64,000 bases of DNA from Alteromonas hispanica (GCF_010500915.1 NZ_JAAAWP010000006.1:90801-154800); one strand, 5' to 3'; positions 1-8,923 are shown, counted from the first letter of the stretch. Numbers and translations are program-made. The notes: a model not told the origin generated them from the sequence alone.

Positions 1-96
1 CACGGCTAACACAGGCATGACCATGAAAAGGCCTAACATTCTTAAAACATAAACAGAGGCTAGCGCAAGCGCTGCGCGTAATTCCAAGGCGTTCAA
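1..96 (-). CDS. MFS transporter, N-terminal fragment cut by the window edge
   Basis: The reverse strand is open from the window edge back to a stop codon at 118-120. The visible residues include LRMLGLFMVMPVLAV, which resembles the first transmembrane helix of YajR-type major facilitator transporters. Two TTG starts are possible, at 114 and 96. The one at 96 has a GAGGAA ribosome-binding site about 10 bases upstream (106-111), so I prefer it. No ATG precedes the conserved helix. A divergent MFS gene beside uvrA is, as I recall, also found in related gammaproteobacteria such as Shewanella. Substrate unknown; only about 32 codons are visible. Confidence 0.7.
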   Translation of the reverse strand, partial: MNALELRAALALASVYVLRMLGLFMVMPVLAV

Positions 97-518
97 AGCG
101 TCTGAGTTCCTCAAAGGTTACTGTGCGAAAATAACGACGGCGAAGTGTAGCATAAATTGATGGTATGCCCATGAAGGTTAAAACTGATTAATGTCATCGT
201 TTATTTCATCCTTCTTAACAATTGCGTTTGCTACAGAGAACTAAAAAAGGGACACACATAACATCACACTCTCGTTTCTGCACGAATACAACTAAAAAGG
301 ACACGCATAACATCACACTCTCGCTTCTGCACGGATACAGCTAAAAAGGACACGCATAACATCATCCTTTCGCTCCTGCACGAATATCGCCACGCATAGC
401 AAGATGAAGGTGATCTCCCCAAGTTTCAAGGAGTATAACTTGAATGCCATATCACTTTAGTTGACACCTATGGCATACTGTTTCCTTTAACTCAGATTCT
501 TTTTCTCATTAGGCTTAA
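97..518. other. Divergent intergenic region, MFS gene / uvrA
   Basis: This 422-base gap holds the 49-bp tandem repeat and a possible uvrA promoter. TTGACA lies at 461-466, with a weak -10-like CTTTAA at 485-490 (18-base spacer). No LexA box with the usual CTGT-N8-ACAG geometry is visible, although uvrA is SOS-controlled in many gammaproteobacteria. I see no coding sequence here. Confidence 0.4.
252..390. repeat. 49-bp direct tandem repeat, about 2.8 copies
   Basis: Copies begin at 252, 301 and 350. Each starts ACACRCATAACATCA and ends CTAAAAAGG; the third is cut short and diverged near 390, followed by another ACGCATAG fragment. Copies 1 and 2 differ at only four positions. The unit length is not a multiple of three and no gene crosses it. 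The copies abut directly, so this is not a CRISPR. Confidence 0.9.
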
Positions 519-3344
519 ATGGATAAAATCGAAATACGCGGTGCACGCACTCACAACCTGAAGAATATCGATTTGACACTACCACGAGACAAGCTGGTAG
601 TAATAACTGGTCTTTCCGGATCGGGTAAATCGTCTCTTGCATTTGACACCTTGTACGCTGAGGGTCAGCGTCGTTACGTTGAGTCACTCTCTGCTTATGC
701 GCGTCAATTCCTCTCAATGATGGAAAAACCAGATGTTGACCACATTGAAGGCTTATCGCCTGCCATTTCGATTGAGCAAAAATCTACGTCGCACAACCCA
801 CGTTCTACGGTGGGCACAATTACCGAGATTTATGACTACCTGCGTTTGATGTTTGCCAGGGTGGGAACCCCTCGTTGTCCTGACCACGACGTTCCACTTG
901 ATGCACAAACCGTAAGTCAAATGGTGGATAAGGTGCTGGCTATGCCAGAAGGCAGCAAATTGATGCTTCTTGCACCTATCATTAAAGAACGTAAAGGGGA
1001 GCACGTTAAAGCCTTGCAGAATTTGTCTGCCCAAGGATTTATTCGCGCTCGCATTGATGGTGAAGTGTGCGATCTTTCCGATCCTCCACCGCTGGACCTG
1101 CACAAAAAGCATACCATTGAAGTGGTAGTAGACAGGTTTAAAGTGCGCGATGATTTGGCACTTCGCCTATCAGAATCTTTTGAAACCGCTCTTTCCCTTG
1201 CTGGCGGTAACGCTGTTATTGCTGACATGGATAACAAAGATGCAGAAGAAATTGTATTTTCTGCAAATTTTGCCTGTCCTCATTGCGGTTACAGCTTGAG
1301 CGAATTAGAGCCTAGACTATTTTCATTTAACAATCCTGCTGGTGCCTGTCCTACTTGTGATGGCTTAGGCACCCGAAACTTTTTCGATCCTTCACGCATT
1401 ATCACCAACACCGAGCTTAGCTTGTCTGGTGGTGCAATCCGCGGATGGGACAAACGCAGTTATTATTATTTCCAAATGCTGCAAGCAGTTGCTGATCACT
1501 ATAAGTTTAGCTTAACAGCCCCTTTCGAAGAGCTAGAAGACGCACATAAAGACATTGTTCTGTATGGCTCAAAGGGTAAATCGTTATCGTTCAAATATAT
1601 TAACGAGCGCGGCGATATTATGGAGCGTAAGCACCCTTTCGAAGGCATTATTCCGAATATGGAGCGACGCTATCGCGAGACCGAGTCAAACTCTGTGCGC
1701 GAAGAGCTTGGCAAATATCTCAGCCAACAGCACTGCAGTAGCTGCAACGGCTCACGCCTTCGCGTTGAAGCGCGTAACGTATTTATTCAACAAACCACGC
1801 TGCCCACTATTGCCGATATGTCGATAGCCGAGGCATATACGTTTTTTGAAACTCTCGATTTAGCCGGCCAAAAAGCTCAGATAGCTGAAAAGATCCTAAA
1901 AGAAATACTCGATCGGCTGCGCTTTTTAGTTAACGTTGGGCTTAATTATCTGTCACTGTCTCGTAGTGCAGACACACTTTCAGGTGGCGAAGCCCAGCGG
2001 ATTCGCCTCGCTAGTCAAATTGGTGCAGGACTTGTTGGCGTAATGTATGTGCTTGATGAACCCTCCATAGGGTTGCACCAGCGAGACAACGAGCGACTAC
2101 TAAAAACCCTGACGCATTTACGGGACCTAGGCAATACAGTGCTCGTTGTTGAACATGACGAAGATGCCATTCGGCAAGCAGACCACGTTATTGATATTGG
2201 CCCTGGTGCTGGCGTACACGGCGGTGAAATTATTGCTGAAGGCACCATCGACGACATTCTTAAAAGTGAGCACTCGCTTACAGGGAAGTACCTATCTGGA
2301 CGTGAAAAGATTGATATTCCAGAAAAGCGAACGCCAGCGAAAGATAACAAGTGGCTAACGCTTAAAGGTGCCACAGGCAACAACTTACAATCTGTTGATT
2401 TACGCATACCTACGGGCGTGATGACCTGTGTAACTGGCGTGTCTGGCTCAGGTAAATCGACGCTAATTAACGACACTTTTTATAAGATTGCCCAGCGCGA
2501 ATTAAACAAGGCTACCACGGCAGAGGCTGCACCTCACGTGTCGATGGAGGGTTTAGAGCTACTCGACAAGGTGGTTGATATTGACCAAAGCCCTATTGGT
2601 AGAACTCCACGCTCTAACCCGGCAACCTATGCTGGTATTTTCACGCCAATAAGAGAAATGTTCGCAGGCACCCAAGAAGCCCGCTCTAGGGGTTACAAGC
2701 CAGGACGCTTTAGCTTTAACGTGAAAGGCGGTCGTTGCGAGGCGTGTCAGGGTGACGGTGTTATTAAAGTTGAAATGCATTTCCTTCCCGATGTGTACGT
2801 GCCTTGCGATGTATGTATGGGCAAACGGTACAACCGCGAAACCTTGGATGTAAAATACAAAGACAAGAATATTCACGAAGTGCTAGAGATGACAGTGGAA
2901 GATGCAAGAAAATTCTTCGATGCAGTCCCCTCTATTTCTCGCAAATTGCAGACATTGATGGATGTCGGTCTCTCTTATATCAAGTTAGGACAGGCAGCGA
3001 CAACTTTGTCAGGTGGTGAGGCTCAGCGTGTAAAATTAGCAAAAGAGTTGTCAAAAAGAGACACTGGTCAAACGCTTTACATACTTGACGAGCCGACAAC
3101 AGGTTTGCACTTCCACGACATCAAACAACTACTGGCGGTACTGCACGAGCTGCGCGACCACGGGAATACCGTGGTTGTCATAGAACATAACCTCGATGTT
3201 ATTAAAACGGCTGACTGGATTGTTGACCTTGGCCCTGAAGGCGGATCAGGAGGTGGCCTGATTATTGCTGAAGGAACACCAGAGCATGTTGCTGAACAAG
3301 AAGTGTCGCATACAGGTCGTTTCTTAAAGCCCTTGCTCGAGTAA
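519..3344 (+). CDS. uvrA: Excinuclease ABC subunit A
   Basis: UvrA is the damage-recognition ATPase of nucleotide excision repair; a dimer loads UvrB on distorted DNA. The protein has 941 residues (E. coli 940). It has two ABC ATPase modules: Walker [10 protein letters not shown] at 31-39 and GVSGSGKST in the second half, signature LSGGEAQR in each, and Walker [11 protein letters not shown] and [10 protein letters not shown]. Two CxxC...CxxC zinc modules are present: CPHC/CPTC near residues 252-280 and CEAC/CDVC near 740-766. The ATG at 519 gives the family-typical N-terminus; its ribosome-binding site is weak (AGG). It stands alone, divergent from the MFS gene, with a long hairpin after its stop. 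Confidence 0.99.
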   Translation: MDKIEIRGARTHNLKNIDLTLPRDKLVVITGLSGSGKSSLAFDTLYAEGQRRYVESLSAYARQFLSMMEKPDVDHIEGLSPAISIEQKSTSHNPRSTVGTITEIYDYLRLMFARVGTPRCPDHDVPLDAQTVSQMVDKVLAMPEGSKLMLLAPIIKERKGEHVKALQNLSAQGFIRARIDGEVCDLSDPPPLDLHKKHTIEVVVDRFKVRDDLALRLSESFETALSLAGGNAVIADMDNKDAEEIVFSANFACPHCGYSLSELEPRLFSFNNPAGACPTCDGLGTRNFFDPSRIITNTELSLSGGAIRGWDKRSYYYFQMLQAVADHYKFSLTAPFEELEDAHKDIVLYGSKGKSLSFKYINERGDIMERKHPFEGIIPNMERRYRETESNSVREELGKYLSQQHCSSCNGSRLRVEARNVFIQQTTLPTIADMSIAEAYTFFETLDLAGQKAQIAEKILKEILDRLRFLVNVGLNYLSLSRSADTLSGGEAQRIRLASQIGAGLVGVMYVLDEPSIGLHQRDNERLLKTLTHLRDLGNTVLVVEHDEDAIRQADHVIDIGPGAGVHGGEIIAEGTIDDILKSEHSLTGKYLSGREKIDIPEKRTPAKDNKWLTLKGATGNNLQSVDLRIPTGVMTCVTGVSGSGKSTLINDTFYKIAQRELNKATTAEAAPHVSMEGLELLDKVVDIDQSPIGRTPRSNPATYAGIFTPIREMFAGTQEARSRGYKPGRFSFNVKGGRCEACQGDGVIKVEMHFLPDVYVPCDVCMGKRYNRETLDVKYKDKNIHEVLEMTVEDARKFFDAVPSISRKLQTLMDVGLSYIKLGQAATTLSGGEAQRVKLAKELSKRDTGQTLYILDEPTTGLHFHDIKQLLAVLHELRDHGNTVVVIEHNLDVIKTADWIVDLGPEGGSGGGLIIAEGTPEHVAEQEVSHTGRFLKPLLE

Positions 3345-3357
3345 GCCTAATCGTAGA

Positions 3358-3419
3358 GTTAATGAGCAGGTAGTACACATTCATCACTGCTTTTTAGTGT
3401 GTATTAGCCGCTCATTAAC
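3358..3419 (+). terminator. Long hairpin downstream of uvrA
   Basis: Perfect 10-base arms GTTAATGAGC (3358-3367) and GCTCATTAAC (3410-3419) enclose a second pairing, TACACA (3374-3379) with TGTGTA (3398-3403). It begins 14 bases after the uvrA stop. There is no T-run after the stem, so it may stabilise or process the mRNA rather than terminate it. Confidence 0.45.
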
Positions 3420-3502
3420 GCATTCTGGTCAGAGCTTATTTTAACGCATCATAGGTTACGATGATGATTGTTAATATGCAGTTTATATTACCGGAGCAAC
3501 AA

Positions 3503-3670
3503 ATGAATCAAACACCACCACTGGCTTTAGTTAAAACCTGGTATGACTTACTTTCTTCATCTGAAGACAACAGTGTAAAACAGCATGCTCAGCAAATGCT
3601 GCTTAACGCTTTTGAGTCTCCAGAAGCCATCGCGATATATCTTAAAGAGAACAATATTCTCAAGCATTAA
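3503..3670 (+). CDS. Small conserved-looking hypothetical protein, 55 aa
   Basis: The ATG at 3503 is preceded by GGAGC five bases upstream, so I prefer it to the in-frame upstream ATG at 3461, which has no such site. The product begins MNQTPPLALVKTWYDLL and looks mostly helical, with no signal peptide or membrane segment. Charged and hydrophobic residues alternate as in a real small soluble protein. I do not recognise a family. It lies between the hairpin after uvrA and a convergent Hsp70-like gene. Confidence 0.55.
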   Translation: MNQTPPLALVKTWYDLLSSSEDNSVKQHAQQMLLNAFESPEAIAIYLKENNILKH

Positions 3671-3737
3671 TCCTCCACGCTTGCTTCAAATACAGGCTCA
3701 AGTACTTTTCTAGCGAGCTTTATACTTGTGCATTAAG

Positions 3738-3764
3738 AGCGTGCTGTGAAATATACAGCACGCT
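3738..3764. terminator. Hairpin between the convergent small ORF and Hsp70-like gene
   Basis: Perfect 10-base arms AGCGTGCTGT (3738-3747) and ACAGCACGCT (3755-3764) with a 7-base loop. An A-rich stretch follows on the plus strand but there is no strong T-run, so termination is likely but not certain. Confidence 0.55.
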
Positions 3765-3795
3765 AAATTGTTGGAGTTAAATACGGGCAGATACT

Positions 3796-3950
3796 TGGAC
3801 AGGCACTTTTAGCTACTTTCCCCTATTTTAAGTGATAGAGAAATTACTGAGACAGTCACATTTTATGTCGTGGCTAGAGAGACTATAGAGACAGTCACTT
3901 TTAGCTATCTTTTTGATAGCGTATGCAGACTAGCCTGTACAGACAGGCAC
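3796..3950 (+). repeat. GACAGTC-motif cluster A, four copies
   Basis: Four plus-orientation copies of an 11-base motif: TGGACAGGCAC (3796-3806), GAGACAGTCAC (3849-3859), GAGACAGTCAC (3888-3898), CAGACAGGCAC (3940-3950). Spacing is 53, 39 and 52 bases. Two copies extend into a shared TTTTAGCTA. They lie in the gap 3' of the Hsp70-like gene, outside coding sequence. Confidence 0.8.
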
Positions 3951-3961
3951 TTATTTACTAA

Positions 3962-5461
3962 TTAAAACTTAGACGCCTGAATAGCGAGCCCCTCACACAC
4001 TGAGTTAAATGCATCGTTTTCTAAGCGTGGAAGCCCTGTCAGTAAGTTTTCATACAGCGCATCTACCACGATGGGCGACAAACTCATGCCGCCAGTAATC
4101 ATTACCACCTCTGGCTTTACGTCGGTGTTGTCTAAACACTCGGTAACCAAGGTCTTAACCTTATCAAGCCAAGGTTTTAACGCTTTTTGTAGAGCCTCTT
4201 GGCTTATATCCACACCAAACTCATCTTCTATGTAGTGCAGAGGAAGAGTTATTCGAGATTTACTCGACAGCAGTTCTTTAGCCATACGCGCAGAATTTAC
4301 TACCCGAGCCGACAGCTTGTTTTCCTGTACAGTAAGCAAGCGCTCTAATTGTGCAGGCTCTTTTATGACGGACATAGTTTGAGATATATCCAATCCATAA
4401 TCATCAGAAAAGAAGCGCATTAAGGCAGGAATGTTATCTACCGCGCACATATCAGAAAAGTAGGTTGGCGGTACGGGCAGGCCGTTCATCATTTTCAGCC
4501 CCATACCCATTTCAGGGGCAATCGTTTTAAGCACCAGGCTTTTATCGCAATCCATGCCTCCCAAGCGTCGTCCTGTTACCGACAACACATCTTGCTTTCT
4601 ATCTAACTGATTAGTGCGCTCTGGCGAGAGATTTATGCAGCAAATATCGGTAGTGCCGCCACCGATATCAACAATAAGAGTTGTGATATCACGCGGCAAC
4701 GTTTGTTCAATCTTATAGGCCGCAGCAATAGGCTCGTCCAAGAAGTTTACCGTTGAAAAGCCAGCTTTTTTCGCGGCTTCCGTCATAATTTCTATGGCTT
4801 GAATGTTCCCTTCTTCACCGCGCGTGCCGTGAAATTTAACCGGGCGACCAATAACCGCCGCATCAATATTCGCATTTAGCTGCTCTTGAGCACATTGCTT
4901 AAAGTAGCTTAGCTGTTTTGCGATAATTCCAACAAACGCTTTCTTTTGATCGCTATCTAGCGACGCACCCAAGAAGTTTTTGGGTGAGTAAATTAAGCGC
5001 CCTTTTTCAGGCATTTTCAAAAATCGGCGAAAACCAGCTTCACCAAAAGCAAACTTGCCGTGCTCTACCAGTCTTAGCAGAGGAATTTCATCCAGGGACA
5101 TGGCATGCATTAGCTGTGCAATAGCTTTACGTTGCAGAGCAGGCTTATTGTGAAGGTCGCCACGCAGAGAATTAATGCGCTGATTATACGTAGCCTGTTC
5201 TTTGGGATCTTTCGCCGAATAATAGCCGTCTTTGGCTTTATCTATTTGCTCGTTTATAACGCGCTGCAACTGAGCTACTTTCGCTTCAACCATGGCATCG
5301 GGCGGCGGTGGCAGCTCGTCTTCAAAGTAAATAAATACCGACGAACGAATTTTATTGCCCTTCTTATCTAGAGGGTCAAGTTTGATGTGCTGATGGGTGG
5401 CACCATCAAAATACACCACTTCAGAATTTGATGTGCCGTAATCAATCCCAATTGCAGTCAT
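3962..5461 (-). CDS. Hsp70-family chaperone-like ATPase, YegD type
   Basis: The 499-residue protein starts MTAIGIDYGTSNSE, the Hsp70/actin phosphate-1 motif. Phosphate-2 is VDIGGGTTD near the middle and the adenosine motif is ITGGMSLSPIV near the C-terminus, so the ATPase fold looks complete. The length fits short Hsp70-like proteins such as E. coli YegD (about 450 aa), which lack most of the DnaK substrate-binding domain. A charged stretch at about residues 55-115, rich in K, E and Q, is inserted early in the ATPase lobe and may form a coiled coil. No J-protein or GrpE gene is adjacent. The client is unknown. Confidence 0.85.
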   Translation of the reverse strand: MTAIGIDYGTSNSEVVYFDGATHQHIKLDPLDKKGNKIRSSVFIYFEDELPPPPDAMVEAKVAQLQRVINEQIDKAKDGYYSAKDPKEQATYNQRINSLRGDLHNKPALQRKAIAQLMHAMSLDEIPLLRLVEHGKFAFGEAGFRRFLKMPEKGRLIYSPKNFLGASLDSDQKKAFVGIIAKQLSYFKQCAQEQLNANIDAAVIGRPVKFHGTRGEEGNIQAIEIMTEAAKKAGFSTVNFLDEPIAAAYKIEQTLPRDITTLIVDIGGGTTDICCINLSPERTNQLDRKQDVLSVTGRRLGGMDCDKSLVLKTIAPEMGMGLKMMNGLPVPPTYFSDMCAVDNIPALMRFFSDDYGLDISQTMSVIKEPAQLERLLTVQENKLSARVVNSARMAKELLSSKSRITLPLHYIEDEFGVDISQEALQKALKPWLDKVKTLVTECLDNTDVKPEVVMITGGMSLSPIVVDALYENLLTGLPRLENDAFNSVCEGLAIQASKF

Positions 5462-5966
5462 AGTTATTACGTAAAAGAAATTTGGCGTGAATTGTAAGGA
5501 AAAGCCAGTGCCCTTTCTAGCTTTGTTTACAGGTTAATCACGTTGCCGTTAAACGAGGATCAGTTACCGCCCCCTGTTAGACTATTGTATTCTTCTTCAG
5601 ACACTATAGTGACTGTCACGCTATCAAATAACATAAAAAAATAAGCGATTTAAAATCGTAAAGCGCATTTTTCAAATTGCAGATACTTTTGAGACAGACA
5701 TGCTAAAAACAATCAAACCTCGCAGCTACCTCTGAATTCCAAATACGCCACTAATAAGACAGTCATATTAAAGACACAGGCGTAACAATTGATAAAGCAG
5801 CTAACCTCCTCAAAAAGTGTAAAAAAGCCATAATTACTTAGCTAAATATGCAATCGATTTGATTATATTAAACTTGCCGAAATATGTAGCGAGAGATGAA
5901 GCACTTACAGTGGAAAGTCAGCAGCGGTGCTAATTAAATTTATAAAATTTTTCAATTAATAAGGAG
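5462..5966. other. Intergenic region between Hsp70-like gene and RAYT
   Basis: This 505-base AT-rich gap carries motif cluster B (5609-5766). The last 40 bases before the transposase stop hold an AT-rich imperfect palindrome (about 5930-5960). I see no open reading frame with a ribosome-binding site and no classical REP hairpin. Confidence 0.5.
5609..5766. repeat. GACAGTC-motif cluster B
   Basis: GTGACTGTCAC (5609-5619) is a perfect odd palindrome of the motif. GAGACAGACAT (5691-5701) and AAGACAGTCAT (5756-5766) are plus-orientation variants, and AAGACACAGGC at 5771 is a decayed form. All are non-coding, between the Hsp70-like gene and the 3' side of the transposase gene. Confidence 0.7.
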
Positions 5967-6944
5967 TTAGCCAAAGAGGTGCATAGCGTTTTGTCGGCCG
6001 TGCACTCGCTGTTGATGTTGATTGTGGGCGTACTGCTCGAGGTGAACCACTTTTCCCGCAGCGTGCTTGAAACAGTGTTCAAACTGGGTAGTTAACGTCA
6101 GCCATTTTTCATTCTCGATACCAAGACGCGCTTGAATGTGTGGCGTATTGCTCTCTACTTTGCCGTGTTTAGCTGGATGAATATATCGACATGTTGTATC
6201 CACAAGCTGAAGGTAATCGCTAAGAGTGAAAGGTAAGCAACTTTGCATATCTCGCTGTGGTTTACCAGCAAAAGGCATAAGTCGTTTCGGTGTTTTACCC
6301 ACCCTCGCAGCACGAATTCGGTATTGAATACTGGTATGGTTTGAGGCTTCAGGCGTTTTCGCCACATTAGCGCGTACCGGGTTTAAATCGACGTAGGCCA
6401 TACAGGCAGCTAGTGCAGACTCATCCAGTAGCGCCTGGGATTTAAATCTTCCCTCCCAAAAATGTCCTGTACATTCATCCTCTTTATTGGCCGCGCGAGC
6501 TATGTACTCATTGAGTGCGCGCATAAACCAACTGATATCATAAAGGCGCGCTCGCCACACGCCCGCGGTACGCTCTACAGTGTCTCGCTGCGCCTCACTC
6601 AGCGCTTTTCGTGTCATGGGCGAGGCGTATTGCTGCGTTAACAAGGTTCCTCTGTACAGCGAATGCCAGCGCTCAATAACCTCTTCTGTCGAGAGCGCTA
6701 TCGCTTTCTCTTTATTCACATGCAGAACGATATGGGTATGGTTACTCATTACCGCGTAAGCACAAACTTCTATCGCAAATACATCACTTAATACATGAAT
6801 GCGGTCTTCAACCCACTTGCGGCGGTGTTCGAAGCTTTTTCCGTGCTCTGTTCCACATAAGAATGCGCGGCGAACACAGCGAGATACACAATGATAATAC
6901 GGTGTATCTGATAAGCTAATTTGAGACTTTCGGGCTTTAGGCAT
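5967..6944 (-). CDS. REP-associated tyrosine transposase (RAYT), Y1/HUH family
   Basis: The 325-residue protein is a single-stranded-DNA transposase of the IS200/IS605-related Y1 superfamily. The HUH metal site is SNHTHIVLH (H69 and H71). The likely nucleophile is Y147 in NEYIARAAN, followed by GHFWEGRFKSQ and YVDLNPVRANV, typical of RAYT proteins. RAYTs usually occur as single, non-mobile chromosomal copies associated with short extragenic repeats. No terminal inverted repeats or target duplication are visible, so I annotate a domesticated gene rather than an IS. Its flanks carry motif clusters A-C, the natural candidates for its partner repeats, but this is inference. Confidence 0.9.
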   Translation of the reverse strand: MPKARKSQISLSDTPYYHCVSRCVRRAFLCGTEHGKSFEHRRKWVEDRIHVLSDVFAIEVCAYAVMSNHTHIVLHVNKEKAIALSTEEVIERWHSLYRGTLLTQQYASPMTRKALSEAQRDTVERTAGVWRARLYDISWFMRALNEYIARAANKEDECTGHFWEGRFKSQALLDESALAACMAYVDLNPVRANVAKTPEASNHTSIQYRIRAARVGKTPKRLMPFAGKPQRDMQSCLPFTLSDYLQLVDTTCRYIHPAKHGKVESNTPHIQARLGIENEKWLTLTTQFEHCFKHAAGKVVHLEQYAHNQHQQRVHGRQNAMHLFG

Positions 6945-7043
6945 CGAGCTATTCTGACGTTTAATTGTGCTGCTACCAGTTTGGAGTGCTACACCACCTA
7001 AAGAAAGTGTATTGAGGTACAGTTTTTTTGGTGGCTTAGGCTA

Positions 7044-7146
7044 ATAGCGGCTTAGTCGTAACTGTCTTGATAGCGGTCTAGCCATGCCTGTCTCGGTAGT
7101 AGCGGTGTTGATAGAAATGATCGGGCATTGCAAACATGCCTGTCTC
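7044..7146 (-). repeat. GACAGTC-motif cluster C with 26-bp periodic unit
   Basis: Two abutting 26-base units at 7044-7069 and 7070-7095 share ATAGCGG, then YYTAG, then the motif (GTAACTGTCTT and ATGCCTGTCTC). A third copy, ATGCCTGTCTC, is at 7136-7146, and a TAGCGG half-unit lies between. Read on the plus strand these copies are in the opposite orientation to cluster A. They lie upstream of the transposase start, 87 bases before the thioesterase start. Confidence 0.8.
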
Positions 7147-7232
7147 ATTAGAAGAAGTACAAAAGCGGTGTAAAATTTTTCGCGGCAATGCTAGATTGCT
7201 ATAAAAATAAATAACAAAGCCTTACCTATTTT

Positions 7233-7652
7233 ATGACAACTGAAACTCCGTTAGTCACGTCGTTCGACGTGCGTTTCTGCGAGACCGACGCGCTGCAGCA
7301 TGTAAGTAATACCGCTTTGGTAGCATGGTTCGAAGCGGCCCGAGAGCCTATCTTTCGTATGTTTACCCCCGAACTCGATTTACAGAACTGGCCTCTTATC
7401 CTAGCTAGTTACAAAGTTGAGTTTTTAGCTCAAATCTTCTACGGCAAACCCGTAACCGTAAAAACCTACATTAGCCGTCTAGGCAACAGTGCATTCGACG
7501 TGTTTCAAGAGCTATGGCAAGACGACAAGCTATGTTCCACGGGCGTTACCACCATGGTGAATTTTGACTATAAAACCCAGCGTTCGGCGCCTATTCCAGA
7601 TGATGTTAAAGCAATGCTTCAATCTCATTATAAAGATATTTCTGGAAAGTAG
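7233..7652 (+). CDS. Acyl-CoA thioesterase, YbgC/FcbC-type hotdog protein
   Basis: The 139-residue protein matches the single-hotdog 4HBT family. An RFCETDALQHVSNTALVAWFE stretch at about residues 14-34 carries the YbgC-type catalytic aspartate followed by H-x-N. It continues with the conserved A/S-x-x-V/I-x-F strand pattern (ASYKVEFLAQIFYG). Such enzymes hydrolyse acyl-CoA thioesters; the chain length cannot be read here. It is 21 bases upstream of the oxygenase gene on the same strand and probably co-transcribed with it. A GAGACAGCCGT variant motif (7652-7662) sits in the gap. Confidence 0.85.
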   Translation: MTTETPLVTSFDVRFCETDALQHVSNTALVAWFEAAREPIFRMFTPELDLQNWPLILASYKVEFLAQIFYGKPVTVKTYISRLGNSAFDVFQELWQDDKLCSTGVTTMVNFDYKTQRSAPIPDDVKAMLQSHYKDISGK

Positions 7653-7673
7653 AGACAGCCGTAGGGAAGTACA

Positions 7674-8372
7674 ATGAGCGATTTAATAGAAGTAATCGAT
7701 GACGTTTTATCGCCTGAGTTATGTACTCAGCTAATAGAGCGATTCGAAAGCAGCCCTAATTTAAGCCAAGGCCGCACTGGCGGCGGTGTTGATTTAGATA
7801 AAAAGCGTAGTACCGATGTTTCGATAAGCCGTAACAACGAATTTCAAGATTTGTTTCAGCAGGTAATGCAGCACACCGGTAAACAACTAGTGGCCTATAT
7901 TGAAAAGTACTATTTTGCGTTAGTAGGGCCAATAGGGCTTACCGTAAAACACCCGAAAACAGGTGAGCCGGTTAAACTTACCGGTGAGAACTTTGAGGAA
8001 GTGGGCAAACCCAACTTAGCTAATTTAGTGAATTACTTGTTTCGCGTGGGCGATGTCAATGCACAGCGTTACACCGCAGGGAATGGCGGTTACCCTTACT
8101 GGCATTCAGAAGTCTATCCTCAACTACAGCACAACGATGCGCTGCACCGAGTTATGCTGTTTATGTTTTATCTTAATGATGTGGATGAGGGCGGAGAAAC
8201 CGATTTTTATTATCAAAACCGTTCAGTAAAGCCAAAAGCAGGAAGAATGGTAATTGCTCCTGCGTACTTTACCCATACACACCGCGGGCAAATACCAAAG
8301 AGTAACGATAAATATATTCTAACGTCATGGCTTTTGTTTAATCGAGCTGAGCACATTTATACCCAGGGTTAG
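7674..8372 (+). CDS. 2-oxoglutarate/Fe(II)-dependent oxygenase, prolyl-hydroxylase-like
   Basis: The 232-residue protein has the double-stranded beta-helix pattern of prolyl 4-hydroxylase-like dioxygenases. LFMFYLNDVDEGGETDF (about 162-178) is the usual core, and PKAGRMVIAP and HRGQIPKSNDKYILTSW form the C-terminal part with the distal histidine (H203 or H201) and a 2OG-binding basic residue (K213). The first metal-binding element reads H144-S-E146, so an HxE rather than the usual HxD carboxylate. Substrate unknown. A ribosome-binding site AGGGAAG precedes the start. It pairs with the thioesterase and converges on the DUF3299 gene. Confidence 0.85.
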   Translation: MSDLIEVIDDVLSPELCTQLIERFESSPNLSQGRTGGGVDLDKKRSTDVSISRNNEFQDLFQQVMQHTGKQLVAYIEKYYFALVGPIGLTVKHPKTGEPVKLTGENFEEVGKPNLANLVNYLFRVGDVNAQRYTAGNGGYPYWHSEVYPQLQHNDALHRVMLFMFYLNDVDEGGETDFYYQNRSVKPKAGRMVIAPAYFTHTHRGQIPKSNDKYILTSWLLFNRAEHIYTQG

Positions 8373-8401
8373 TGCGATTGACTCGTTATTTAATCGCAGA
8401 A

Positions 8402-8427
8402 TATCGAAGGGCTAAAACCCTTCGATA
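8402..8427. terminator. Hairpin between convergent oxygenase and DUF3299 genes
   Basis: Perfect 10-base arms TATCGAAGGG (8402-8411) and CCCTTCGATA (8418-8427) with a 6-base loop. It overlaps the last codons and stop of the minus-strand gene and lies 30 bases after the plus-strand gene. Confidence 0.5.
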
Positions 8428-8906
8428 GCTTCACCTTTTAGGCGATAACCCACTGAAGCGATATCGCCTTTCCAGCCATCAGTAGATAACTCCCCTGTTA
8501 CCCATATAGCATCATAAATATTATCGATAGGAATGCCATTTTCAAATTTAACGTACACTATTTGATTGGACGCTGGCGGTGGAACATGTATGCAAGCGCC
8601 AAAATAAGGCACCAATAAAAACTCAGTTGTTAGCTCTGCGGTGCCTTCAAGCGGAACAACAAAGCCCGGGATCTTAACGCGCTTGCCGTCATAGCTCTCT
8701 ACTACTGGCGCATCAGGCTGAAGCTGACTCATTTCACCGTTATGCTGAACAGCAGGGGGCGCTAACTCGTTAAAACCCGGCGGCACTAAGTCTTCCCAAT
8801 ACACTTCCACGGGTTCACTTTCTGCCTGCACTGAAAAAGCAGACAATAGAACACTGGCTGTTAATATACATAGCGCAAGAAATGACTTAATTTTTGAAGT
8901 AACCAT
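8412..8906 (-). CDS. DUF3299 family exported protein
   Basis: The 164-residue protein has an N-terminal signal peptide (MVTSKIKSFLALCILTASVL, cleavage near FSVQA-ES). The mature part, with VEVYWEDLVPPGF, VKIPGFVVPLE and LVPYFGACIHVPPPASNQIV, matches the DUF3299 pattern as I remember it. Function is unknown; it should be periplasmic. The open frame extends to 8942, but GGGGAGAACA lies directly before the ATG at 8906, and the upstream extension runs through the ppa terminator hairpin, so 8906 is the start. Confidence 0.85.
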   Translation of the reverse strand: MVTSKIKSFLALCILTASVLLSAFSVQAESEPVEVYWEDLVPPGFNELAPPAVQHNGEMSQLQPDAPVVESYDGKRVKIPGFVVPLEGTAELTTEFLLVPYFGACIHVPPPASNQIVYVKFENGIPIDNIYDAIWVTGELSTDGWKGDIASVGYRLKGEAIEGF

Positions 8907-8923
8907 TGTTCTCCCCTGAAAAT

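Noticed and set aside
252-390. CRISPR array
   Set aside because: Copies abut directly with no unique spacers and no cas gene is near.
478-495. LexA-like CTG...CAG before uvrA
   Set aside because: The two halves are 12 bases apart instead of 10 and the right side lacks ACAG, so it does not fit the LexA rule that the uvrD site fits exactly.
5967-6944. Complete IS200/IS605-type insertion sequence
   Set aside because: No subterminal hairpin ends, no tnpB and no duplicated target are visible; the protein reads as a single-copy RAYT.
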